This document shows, in pieces, positions 11,113-20,222 of a stretch of 64,000 nucleotides of DNA. This DNA comes from Prochlorococcus sp. scB243_495K23 (GTDB lineage Bacteria > Cyanobacteriota > Cyanobacteriia > PCC-6307 > Cyanobiaceae), in contig JFLW01000089.1 in NCBI GenBank assembly GCA_000635495.1, forward strand, positions 1-64,000, read 5' to 3'. Under the pieces are notes generated by a model. That model had not been told where the DNA came from. It saw nothing but the letters and a program-made list of their open reading frames with translations, and searched no databases. The translations under genes were made by a program, and so were the position numbers. How positions within the stretch are numbered: position 1 is the stretch's first letter; each line of letters opens with the position of its first letter.

Positions 11113-13686
11113 TTGAAAAAAGTGGCTATTGTCTGTTATATGGCTAATCCAATGAAATCCAACGAACCCTTCGATCTACGTTTGCCTACCCCAGGTTGCT
11201 ACTTAGATCCTGAGAAAGCTGGCATGGATTCTGATGCTGTTTTCCAAGGAATGACAGCCCATCTCTTTTATACTCTTGGAAAGTTAGCTACTTCTGCAAG
11301 TCCTCATGACTTGTACATGGCTTTGAGTTACGCAGTTAAAGATAGGCTAATGACAAGATATTTAGCCAGCCAAGAAGTTATAAGAAAAAAACCACAAAAA
11401 ACAGTAGCTTACTTATCAGCAGAATTTTTAATAGGCCCTCAATTAAGTAATAATCTTCTTAATCTTGGAATAACTCAAGAAGCAGAAGATGCTTTAAAAA
11501 GATTTGGTATTGAATCATTATCAACAATTCTTGAAGTTGAAGAAGAGCCTGGCTTAGGAAATGGTGGACTTGGCAGGCTTGCAGCGTGTTATATGGAATC
11601 ATTAGCTTCTCTACAAGTTCCAGCAGTAGGTTATGGTATTCGATACGAATTCGGCATATTCAATCAATTAATTAGGGATGGCTGGCAAGTTGAAGTAACT
11701 GATAAATGGCTAAAGGGCGGATGGCCATGGGAACTTCCACAACCGGACGAATCATGTTTTGTTGGTTTTGGAGGAAGAACTGAAAGTTATAGAGATGATA
11801 AAGGGAATTACAGATCAAGATGGATCCCTTCAGAACATGCAATTGGAGTACCTCATGACGTTCCAGTTTTAGGTTACAGAGTAAATACATGTGACAGATT
11901 AAGATTATGGAGAGCAGATGCAACAGAAAGTTTTGACTTTTATGCATTCAATATTGGTGATTATTACGGCGCAGTTGAAGAAAAAGTTGCATCTGAAACT
12001 CTTTCAAAAGTTCTATATCCAAATGATGGAACTGACGAAGGTAGAAGATTGAGACTCAAACAACAACACTTTTTTGTAAGTTGTTCTCTTCAAGATATGT
12101 TGAGAAGCCTTGAAAAAAGATCTATACCAATAACAGAATTCCCAAAGCACTGGACGGTTCAATTGAATGATACCCATCCTGCTATTGCAGTTGCTGAATT
12201 AATGCGACTTCTTATTGATCAATATCAAATAGGATGGGATAAAGCTTGGAATATAACAACCTCCTCAGTTGCTTATACCAACCACACATTACTACCAGAA
12301 GCTTTAGAGAAATGGGATTTAAGGTTATTTAATGATCTTCTACCTCGTCATCTAGAAATTATTTATGAAATTAATTGGAGATTTCTTCAACAATTAAGAC
12401 TCCGTTATCCCGGTGATGACAAAATCCTTCAAAAACTATCAATTATCGATGAAGAAGGTTCTAAATCAGTTCGAATGGCTCATTTGGCAACAATAGGAGC
12501 ACATCACATAAATGGTGTTGCAGCTCTTCACTCAGATTTAATTAAAAGACAACTACTTCCTGAATTCGCAGCACTATGGCCTGAAAAGTTTACAAATGTA
12601 ACTAATGGGGTTACTCCAAGGAGATGGGTTGCCCTATCAAATCCATCATTATCGAAACTTCTTGAGGAAGAAGTTGGTCCAAATTGGATTACAAATATGG
12701 AACTTCTTAAGAAGCTAGAAGAAAAAAAAGATGACAATAATTTTTTACAAAAATTTGAGGAAACTAAACTAAATGGCAAAAGAAAATTAGCTAGTTTTAT
12801 CCATTCCAAAACAGGAATACTTGTAGATCCTTCAAGTTTGTTTGATGTTCAAGTAAAAAGAATTCATCAATATAAAAGACAACATTTAAACGCGCTTCAA
12901 ATTATTGCTCAATATTTAAGAATCAAAAATGGTAACAACAAGCATGAAGTCCCAAGAACAATAATATTCGGAGGTAAAGCAGCACCAGGGTACTTTATGG
13001 CAAAACTGATGATTCGCTTTATTAATGGTATTGCTGAAGTAGTTAACTCTGATCCAGATATGGATGGCTTGTTAAGAGTTGTTTTTCTGCCAGACTATAA
13101 CGTTAAACTTGGTGAAATAGTTTATCCCGCTACTGATCTATCAGAACAAATTTCCACTGCTGGGAAAGAAGCATCTGGAACTGGAAATATGAAGTTTGCC
13201 ATGAATGGAGCGTTAACGATTGGAACCTTAGATGGAGCTAATGTGGAATTAAGAGATCTTGTGAAAAAAGAGAATTTCTTTCTTTTTGGTAAAACTGAAA
13301 GCGAAATTATGGATTTAAAGAATAATAATTACTCTCCCAAAACCTTTATTGATCAATGTCCAGAGCTCAAAGAGGTTATACGTCTTATTGAAATTGGCCA
13401 CTTTAGCAATGGGGATAAAGAATTATTTAAACCTTTATTAAATAGCTTGACTGGACATGACCCATTTTTTGTTATGGCTGACTTCGAAAACTACTTAAAT
13501 AAACAGGATGTTGTTAGTGAATGCTGGAATAATAAAAAATCTTGGAATAAAATGGCATTATTAAACACCGCCAGATCAGGATATTTTTCTTCAGATAGAT
13601 CTATTAGAGAGTATTGTCAATCTATTTGGAAAGTCTCTCCAATGCCTGTTGAAATTACTTGCGACGTAGAAGAATTAACTAATTAA
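11113..13686 (+). CDS. glgP: Glycogen/alpha-glucan phosphorylase (true start probably a downstream ATG, e.g. about 11140 or 11152)
   Basis: EEEPGLGNGGLGRLAACYMESLA; QLNDTHPAIAVAELMR; EASGTGNMKFAMNGALTIGTLDGANVE. Confidence 0.96.
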   Translation: MKKVAIVCYMANPMKSNEPFDLRLPTPGCYLDPEKAGMDSDAVFQGMTAHLFYTLGKLATSASPHDLYMALSYAVKDRLMTRYLASQEVIRKKPQKTVAYLSAEFLIGPQLSNNLLNLGITQEAEDALKRFGIESLSTILEVEEEPGLGNGGLGRLAACYMESLASLQVPAVGYGIRYEFGIFNQLIRDGWQVEVTDKWLKGGWPWELPQPDESCFVGFGGRTESYRDDKGNYRSRWIPSEHAIGVPHDVPVLGYRVNTCDRLRLWRADATESFDFYAFNIGDYYGAVEEKVASETLSKVLYPNDGTDEGRRLRLKQQHFFVSCSLQDMLRSLEKRSIPITEFPKHWTVQLNDTHPAIAVAELMRLLIDQYQIGWDKAWNITTSSVAYTNHTLLPEALEKWDLRLFNDLLPRHLEIIYEINWRFLQQLRLRYPGDDKILQKLSIIDEEGSKSVRMAHLATIGAHHINGVAALHSDLIKRQLLPEFAALWPEKFTNVTNGVTPRRWVALSNPSLSKLLEEEVGPNWITNMELLKKLEEKKDDNNFLQKFEETKLNGKRKLASFIHSKTGILVDPSSLFDVQVKRIHQYKRQHLNALQIIAQYLRIKNGNNKHEVPRTIIFGGKAAPGYFMAKLMIRFINGIAEVVNSDPDMDGLLRVVFLPDYNVKLGEIVYPATDLSEQISTAGKEASGTGNMKFAMNGALTIGTLDGANVELRDLVKKENFFLFGKTESEIMDLKNNNYSPKTFIDQCPELKEVIRLIEIGHFSNGDKELFKPLLNSLTGHDPFFVMADFENYLNKQDVVSECWNNKKSWNKMALLNTARSGYFSSDRSIREYCQSIWKVSPMPVEITCDVEELTN

Positions 13687-14134
13687 TATTTTTCTTATCT
13701 GGTGAATCTGGGGTTTGATGAAATATTCTATTCAAAATTAATCTATCCATATTTAAAGGGTCTGGGGATAATTGACTTGCAACTTCTTTAAATTTTGATT
13801 CAATATTTTTCGAAATTTTTGTATCAAATATTCTTTCCATTAATGCTTCAATTGAATATAGATAGGCATTAACACTTTCAAGTTCATCTAAAGCTTCAGT
13901 AATTTCGGTATCAGAGATATGTTTATCTTCTGGACTGATATCTTCATTTGATTCTCTTTCAGATAACTCTCTCTGCAACTCATCAGTAATCTTAGTACAA
14001 AGAGTTCTGAAGGATTGTATAGATGCCCAATTCAATTCTTGTTGCTGCTTAAAAGTAGGAAATTCTCTAATCAAACGATCATGCTCTTTATAGAATCTCT
14101 GACAATCAGAGCATTGACATTGTTCTTCAGCCAA
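13679..14134 (-). CDS. Conserved hypothetical protein
   Basis: 151-aa ORF, N-term CQCSDCQRFY; overlaps the glgP end by a few bases. Confidence 0.75.
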   Translation of the reverse strand: MAEEQCQCSDCQRFYKEHDRLIREFPTFKQQQELNWASIQSFRTLCTKITDELQRELSERESNEDISPEDKHISDTEITEALDELESVNAYLYSIEALMERIFDTKISKNIESKFKEVASQLSPDPLNMDRLILNRIFHQTPDSPDKKNIN

Positions 14135-14165
14135 AAGAAAATATAATTCTTTTCATATCATCTCA

Positions 14166-14498
14166 CTATTTGGGCAAAATTGTAGGCCCATCCAACAATT
14201 CGTCATTTTCATCGAGTGAATCTGGACTATCTGGCAAAGGTATCTCAATACTAGTAACCAAATTAATAACATCTCTTAATCTCATAGAATCAGCAAACCA
14301 TCCCATTGCTTGCTCGGCATCACCTCTTTTTTCAGCATCATTTGCTTGGTCTTCGTGAGCTTCTGCCAATAGAGCAAGCCAGCAAAGGCATCTTGCTTGA
14401 ACTATTGAAAGATCTAAATCATTAGGTTGGGATTTAGAAATACGTTCATGCTCTTGTTGAATTAAAAGTTTTAAACGCATATCATGCAACTTAGCCAT
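14166..14498 (-). CDS. Conserved cyanobacterial hypothetical protein
   Basis: 110-aa ORF with amphipathic helical composition, downstream of tRNA-Arg. Confidence 0.75.
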   Translation of the reverse strand: MAKLHDMRLKLLIQQEHERISKSQPNDLDLSIVQARCLCWLALLAEAHEDQANDAEKRGDAEQAMGWFADSMRLRDVINLVTSIEIPLPDSPDSLDENDELLDGPTILPK

Positions 14499-14577
14499 AA
14501 AAGATTTATTACTAACTATACGCTAGCTAGAGAGTAGCAAGTTTGCACACATACTACATATAGTTTTTTATTTTTAC

Positions 14578-14650
<73 letters not shown>

Positions 14651-14687
14651 AATAGATGATTTTTTGAGTATTAAGCATTATGCTAAA

Positions 14688-15064
14688 TGAAAGCAGGAGA
14701 GGTAATCGCAAGAAAGTTTTATTTTGGAAACAAAATAAAACTTTCTTGAGGAAAGTCCGGGCTCCCACATGGTCAGGCTTGCTGGGTAATTCCCAGTGCG
14801 GGAAACCGTGAGGATAGTGCCACAGAAACATACCGCCTAATACTTTATGTATGGCAAGGGTGCAAAGGTGTGGTAAGAGCGCACCAGCAACATTGAGAAG
14901 TGTTGGCTAGGTAAACCCCGGCTGGGAGCAAGGCTTAGTAGATTTATGGCCATTACACAATCTACTTTTAAGCGCCGCTTGAGACTGTGAAGTAATTCCA
15001 GTCCTAGATAGATGATTGCCCATCTTAATTAAGATGAACAGAACCCGGCTTATGACCTGCTTTT
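14688..15064 (+). ncRNA. rnpB: RNase P RNA (M1-like, bacterial type A)
   Basis: GAGGAAAGTCCGGGCTCC core, GGGAAACCGTGAGGATAGTGCCACAGAAACATACCGCC, GTAAACCCCGGCTGGGAGCAAG, AGAACCCGGCTTATGACCTGC; P1 AAAGCAGG/CCTGCTTT. Confidence 0.96.
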
Positions 15065-15070
15065 TAATTA

Positions 15071-15838
15071 TTGTGTTATTCAAATCAGATGGCAAATATA
15101 ATTAACGCTAAGAGAATGAATCAAATAACTACTTTTTTAAAGTCTTTAAATATTAAATCAAAAAGATTTTCTGAAATAATTAGAACTCAAAATATTTCAA
15201 TCATTCAAGATTTTAATCAAGCATTTGTCCACTCGTCAGAGGATAAAATATTGAATTATGAAAAACTAGAATTTTTCGGAGATGCAGTACTCAGATTAGC
15301 TGCTTCTAATTTTATTGAAAAAAAATATCCTCAAATGAGTGTAGGAGAAAGATCAGAGCTAAGAGCTCAAATTGTAAGTGATGAATGGTTAATTAAATTA
15401 GGGAAAAAAGTTGATATCGAAAAATTAATAATTAAAGGTCCTAAAGCTCTTGGTGATGAAAATTCAAAAAATACTATTATTGGTGAATCTACAGAAGCTT
15501 TAATTGGTGCTCTTTACAAGTGCTTTAATTCCATTAAGGAAGTAAATCTTTGGTTAGATGATATTTGGGAGGAAGATTCAGAAATATTTTTAAAAGCTCC
15601 ATATAAATTTAAATCTAAAACAGTATTGCAAGAGTGGTGTCAAAGTAAAGGTTTTGATTTGCCAGTCTATAAAATAATTGAAGTCTCGAAGAAAAATGGG
15701 GATCCTAAAAGATTTTCTTGCGATATATTTATCGAAGGATTAAAAGAATCATCTGCATTCGGCAAGTCCCATAAACAAGCAGAAACAAATGCAGCAAGAG
15801 TTTTGATAGAAAAATTAATTACTATAGGTAAAATATAA
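15071..15838 (+). CDS. rnc: Ribonuclease III (likely ATG start at 15089, after the RNase P RNA end)
   Basis: YEKLEFFGDAVLRL; GESTEALIGALY; C-terminal dsRBD GKSHKQAETNAARVLIEKL. Confidence 0.94.
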   Translation: MCYSNQMANIINAKRMNQITTFLKSLNIKSKRFSEIIRTQNISIIQDFNQAFVHSSEDKILNYEKLEFFGDAVLRLAASNFIEKKYPQMSVGERSELRAQIVSDEWLIKLGKKVDIEKLIIKGPKALGDENSKNTIIGESTEALIGALYKCFNSIKEVNLWLDDIWEEDSEIFLKAPYKFKSKTVLQEWCQSKGFDLPVYKIIEVSKKNGDPKRFSCDIFIEGLKESSAFGKSHKQAETNAARVLIEKLITIGKI

Positions 15839-15841
15839 TTT

Positions 15842-16027
15842 TTATACTATTTCTAAATTTGTTAGCTGAAAAGTTATGAGTTTATCCCAATTACCTCCTT
15901 CAAAAAGAACAGCAGCTCTTTTTTTTGTAACTCTTTGTACAAACCCTTTATATCCTCTGTAGATAGAATCGGTGTCTTTTACAACAACAAAAGATCCAGG
16001 GAGTATGGGTTTAGTAGATAATTCCAT
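15842..16027 (-). CDS. ndhS: NdhS-like small protein (NAD(P)H dehydrogenase subunit S)
   Basis: 61 aa, [52 protein letters not shown], recalled as typical of NdhS/DUF3252. Confidence 0.7.
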   Translation of the reverse strand: MELSTKPILPGSFVVVKDTDSIYRGYKGFVQRVTKKRAAVLFEGGNWDKLITFQLTNLEIV

Positions 16028-16051
16028 AAGAGACTCTTTCTCATACTATAT

Positions 16052-16591
16052 ATGATAAATAAAAAAGAATGGTTGACTGTCGGTTTGATAACATCATGTC
16101 ATGGAATTAATGGACAGGTAAAGGTTAAATCTTTAAGTGATTTTGAAGAAAGATTTTTAAAACCAGGAATTAGATGGTTGCAACAAGAAAATGAACCTCC
16201 TTCAAAAATAGAACTTGAATCTGGTTTCAAACAGCCTGGTAAAGAAATCTTCATAGTTAAGTTCCAAGGAATAAATACGAGAAATCGTGCAGAGCAACTG
16301 AAAAAATTTAAAATTCTTGTAAAAGCCGAAACACTACCCAAATTAAAAAAGGAAGAATTCCACTTGTTAGAACTTGTAAATCTTGAGGTAAAGACTTTTG
16401 AAGATGATGAATTAAAAAAAATTGGGAAAGTTATCAATTTAGAAAATGAAAAAAATAATTTACTTGTTATTGAACTTTTTCAAAATCAAAAAAAAGTTCT
16501 TGTACCATTTGTTAAAGAAATAGTGACATTAATAGATATAAAAAATAATTTTCTAATCATCAATCCTCCAAATGGACTTTTAGAGCTATAA
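16052..16591 (+). CDS. rimM: Ribosome maturation factor RimM
   Basis: [29 protein letters not shown]-term [30 protein letters not shown]. Confidence 0.94.
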   Translation: MINKKEWLTVGLITSCHGINGQVKVKSLSDFEERFLKPGIRWLQQENEPPSKIELESGFKQPGKEIFIVKFQGINTRNRAEQLKKFKILVKAETLPKLKKEEFHLLELVNLEVKTFEDDELKKIGKVINLENEKNNLLVIELFQNQKKVLVPFVKEIVTLIDIKNNFLIINPPNGLLEL

Positions 16592-16621
16592 ATTAAAAAA
16601 ATAAAATTTGTAAGAAACTCA

Positions 16622-16636
16622 TTATTCAACAGTAAC
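16622..16636 (-). pseudogene. Detached 3'-end stub of glmS (GTT ACT GTT GAA TAA = V-T-V-E-stop)
   Basis: Same peptide and stop as the intact glmS C-terminus (GTA ACA GTC GAA TAG at 17868-17882), same strand, on the opposite side of the nuclease gene. Confidence 0.65.
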
Positions 16637-16640
16637 CCAC

Positions 16641-16656
16641 TAGGTTTCCTATAAAC
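16641..16656 (+). repeat. Left terminal inverted repeat TAGGTTTCCTATAAAC
   Basis: Exact reverse complement of 17855-17870 (GTTTATAGGAAACCTA). Confidence 0.8.
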
Positions 16657-16811
16657 TAACAACCTTGTGGAACTCCCTTTCCCACATCAAAGTCTACACT
16701 TTTCAATAGGTTACCGTCAATTAGTTCGTAACCTAATCTCTTGTCCTTTGGATTTGTCCATTCTAGGGCATCATCTACGAGTGCAGTACAGATTACGAAG
16801 GATGATCAGAC

Positions 16812-17690
16812 TCATTTTTTTCCTAGAAATTTGAGCAGTTCATACCTCCATCTATCGATATCGTACCAGGCACATCCGACACAACTTTCCTCTGGATTTT
16901 CTGGATTTGGAATGTATCGCTTGTCTCCTTCATAAAACCATTCGATACCTAAAAATGACGGTCGCTCATTGGTTGAAACACAAGAATCACACATCCTTGA
17001 TTTGAGCATATTCGTTTGATTATCTAAGAGTTGAAACTTATTTTTTATCTGTTCATTGGTGAGGTTAACATTGTCTGTTTCTTCAGTTAACCATCTCTGA
17101 CTCGGAAACTTGTGGTCTATCAACAAATCCCTTTCTTCTTTTGCCCAGAACGCGTGTCTATGTTTCAGGACGTGGCGAATATTTTTTTGTTCCGTCTTAG
17201 GTATACTTTTCCGCTTGTGAGATTTGTGCCCAGTGTTGAAATCAAACGGCAAAAGAATGTCATGATAAGTTTTTTTTGCGCATTTTTTACACCTAATGCT
17301 TCTCGTGGCGATAGTAAAACCGAATTTTTTTATAACACGTATTCTGGCAGGAGGTTGGTCATTGATTTTACCCGTAATACAAGTCCTGCATATCCACTCA
17401 CATTTTGTAAGTGCCATGAAAACTTTATGCGTTTCAGTTTCTTTTTGCTTCTTCCATCTGTCAATTAGTCTCTGTACTGTTTGCTTTTTGTTTCGTTCAT
17501 CCAATTGACTATAAAAACTCGGAATATATTTCTCTAATTCCTTTTCCGGAATTTCTATGCCATTTTTTTCCGCCAATAGTGGCAAACAACCGCTCCAAGT
17601 TTCTGTCTCGTAATAAAAGTCGACCTCAACATACCAATCTTGTGTTTTTGAGACTTTAAACTTTTCTCCTACTCTGTAATTAGACTGCAT
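16812..17690 (-). CDS. HNH endonuclease, restriction-endonuclease-like (orphan)
   Basis: HNH-like core LLIDHKFPSQRW...IKNKFQLLDNQTNMLKSRMCDSC; Cys pairs CRTC, CKKC, CDSC, CVGC; upstream GGGGGAAGGGA possible RBS. Confidence 0.7.
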   Translation of the reverse strand: MQSNYRVGEKFKVSKTQDWYVEVDFYYETETWSGCLPLLAEKNGIEIPEKELEKYIPSFYSQLDERNKKQTVQRLIDRWKKQKETETHKVFMALTKCEWICRTCITGKINDQPPARIRVIKKFGFTIATRSIRCKKCAKKTYHDILLPFDFNTGHKSHKRKSIPKTEQKNIRHVLKHRHAFWAKEERDLLIDHKFPSQRWLTEETDNVNLTNEQIKNKFQLLDNQTNMLKSRMCDSCVSTNERPSFLGIEWFYEGDKRYIPNPENPEESCVGCAWYDIDRWRYELLKFLGKK

Positions 17691-17854
17691 AATTGATCCC
17701 TTCCCCCAACGCCATCACCTAACAATGATTGGATGTTTCAACAAGGTCTCGTTTCACGCTGAGCACTATTACATTTCCAGTATATAATCATTACTGATTT
17801 TTTTGTTACTGAACTTGAATTGGAAACTAAACACCTGAAGTTATTGATTATTTG

Positions 17855-17870
17855 GTTTATAGGAAACCTA
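17855..17870 (+). repeat. Right terminal inverted repeat GTTTATAGGAAACCTA (includes the glmS stop codon)
   Basis: Exact reverse complement of 16641-16656. Confidence 0.8.
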
Positions 17871-19763
17871 TTCGACTGTTACACTCTTAGCTAGATTTCT
17901 TGGTTGATCCACATCAAGTCCCCTATGAGATGCAATATGGTAACTCAATAATTGTAAAGGCAGTATATTAAGGAGAGGTGAAATCCATTCATTAGAGGAA
18001 GGAACTTTCATTAAATAATCAAAGATTTCAGTTCCGTTACATTCAGGAGCAATCCCAATCAAATATGAATCTCTAGCTTTTGCTTCTTGAGCATTACTAA
18101 TAACTTTATCAAAAACCTCACCAGGGGAGGCGATAGAAATTACAGGTACTTTTTTATCTAACAAAGCTATTGGACCGTGTTTCATTTCTCCAGCAGGATA
18201 TCCAGCTGCATGAATATAACTAATTTCTTTAAGTTTTAACGCACCTTCAAGAGCAATAGGATAATTTATTCCTCTTCCTAAAAAAATAACATCTTTAATA
18301 TTAAAAAAATCATGTGCTAGCTTTTCTGAAGATTTATTATGTTTCTCTATGAGATCTTCCAGTAATGGCGGAAGATTTTTAAGTTCGTTTATTAATTTAC
18401 CTATTTCTTCAGGACTTTGATTACCTTTAATTTGAGCAAATTTTATGGCTAATCCATAAAAAGCGAGTAATTGAGCAAAAAAAGTTTTTGTTGCTGCAAC
18501 TCCAACTTCTATTCCTGCACAGATATCAATTATATTTGAGACCTGCCTTCCTATGGAACTCTCTTTTCTGTTTGTTATTGCAATAAGATTGGGTTTAAAT
18601 TTTTCATTTTCAATAATAGAACGTCTTTTAATTTCCATATCGATAGCCGCAATTGTATCAGCAGTCTCTCCGGATTGAGTGACTCCAATAGTCAATGTAT
18701 TTGGCAATAGTGGAGGTGGTGAATATCGAAATTCACTTGCAAAAAAGACATTTGTAGGAATACCTGAAAATTGTTCTAATAAAAAGCTGCCCACCATTGC
18801 AGCATGTTTACTTGTACCACAAGCAATAATTTCAATTCTTTCTATTGATTCAAAAAACTCTGTATCAAATGGATAGTTAATTTGATATTGACCATTATCT
18901 GAGCTCTTAATTAAATAATTTTCCAACCAGTTTTTTGCAGTCTGTGGCTGATCATATATCTCTTTCAACATGTAGTGTTTAAAATTCATCTTATCCATTA
19001 TTTGCTCTGAGACTTTTAAAGAAACGGGATTTCTATATTGTCTCTCATTGCTTGAGTCATATATTTCAATTCCAAGCGGAGTCAACAAAGCTATTTCATC
19101 CTCCTCCATAGGCAAAATAATATTCGTAAAGTTGGCAATAGCTGGAGTATCACTAGCACAAATAAATTCTCCTTCACCCAAACCAATAATCAAGGGAGCT
19201 TGTCTTCTTGCAACTACCAAAGAGGTTGGAGCGCCAGACCATAAAACTGCTAAAGCATAAGATCCTTCTAAATCCGATAATACATTTCTTACAGCTACTA
19301 AAAATGTTGACCCATTATTCTCAAGATTAAGTTTACTTAAATTACTTAACTCTCTTTGAATTAAGTGGGGAATTACCTCGGTATCTGTATCAGAATTAAA
19401 AATAATACCCTCTTCCTCTAATTTATTTTTTAAATCTTGGAAATTTTCAATAATGCCATTTTGAACAACAGCTATATTTCCTGAACTATCTGTATGAGGA
19501 TGTGCATTTTTAACCTCAGGTTTTCCATGAGTTGCCCACCTGGTATGTCCTATACCCACAGTTCCAGGAATATTATGATCATTAAGATTACTTTTTAAAT
19601 TATTTAGTTTTCCTTCTGCTTTTTTACAAGAGATACAATTATTTTCGGAATTTATTATTGCAATACCAGCAGAATCATAACCTCTATACTCAAGTTTTTC
19701 TAGACCATTAATTAATAATGGTAAAGCTTTTTTATATCCAGTTACAGCAACTATTCCACACAT
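17868..19763 (-). CDS. glmS: Glutamine--fructose-6-phosphate aminotransferase (isomerizing)
   Basis: MCGIVAVTGYKKALPLLINGLEKLEYRGYDSAGIA; C-term DVDQPRNLAKSVTVE. Confidence 0.97.
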   Translation of the reverse strand: MCGIVAVTGYKKALPLLINGLEKLEYRGYDSAGIAIINSENNCISCKKAEGKLNNLKSNLNDHNIPGTVGIGHTRWATHGKPEVKNAHPHTDSSGNIAVVQNGIIENFQDLKNKLEEEGIIFNSDTDTEVIPHLIQRELSNLSKLNLENNGSTFLVAVRNVLSDLEGSYALAVLWSGAPTSLVVARRQAPLIIGLGEGEFICASDTPAIANFTNIILPMEEDEIALLTPLGIEIYDSSNERQYRNPVSLKVSEQIMDKMNFKHYMLKEIYDQPQTAKNWLENYLIKSSDNGQYQINYPFDTEFFESIERIEIIACGTSKHAAMVGSFLLEQFSGIPTNVFFASEFRYSPPPLLPNTLTIGVTQSGETADTIAAIDMEIKRRSIIENEKFKPNLIAITNRKESSIGRQVSNIIDICAGIEVGVAATKTFFAQLLAFYGLAIKFAQIKGNQSPEEIGKLINELKNLPPLLEDLIEKHNKSSEKLAHDFFNIKDVIFLGRGINYPIALEGALKLKEISYIHAAGYPAGEMKHGPIALLDKKVPVISIASPGEVFDKVISNAQEAKARDSYLIGIAPECNGTEIFDYLMKVPSSNEWISPLLNILPLQLLSYHIASHRGLDVDQPRNLAKSVTVE

Positions 19764-19843
19764 GCGGGTTTTTTTTTCAATTATATTGAAATAAAACGCG
19801 TATTAACTAAAACATGGACTCTCTTAAAACTGCACTATAAAAA

Positions 19844-20131
<288 letters not shown>

Positions 20132-20222
20132 TTACAAAGAAATTAAAAAAATTAAGATATGCTTCACTCTTGTTAACTCTAGGGCATAAAATCATATAGA
20201 TAATTAGTAATTTTCATAAACT

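Larger units (their letters stand above)
16637..17870 (-). mobile_element. Putative minimal nuclease-only mobile element inserted at the glmS 3' end
   Basis: Bounded by 16-bp inverted repeats (16641-16656 and 17855-17870), flanked by duplicated glmS terminal codons, higher GC than flanks, single HNH nuclease gene. Confidence 0.65.

Noticed and set aside
17112-17508. ORFs on + strand (118 and 70 aa) inside the HNH nuclease gene
   Set aside because: Antisense to a clearly coding frame with HNH and Cys-pair motifs; no domain features.
16622-17882. Classical Tn7 insertion at attTn7 near glmS
   Set aside because: Tn7 inserts downstream of the glmS stop and leaves the gene end intact, with tnsABCDE and a 5-bp target duplication. 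Here the coding end is swapped and only one HNH gene is present.
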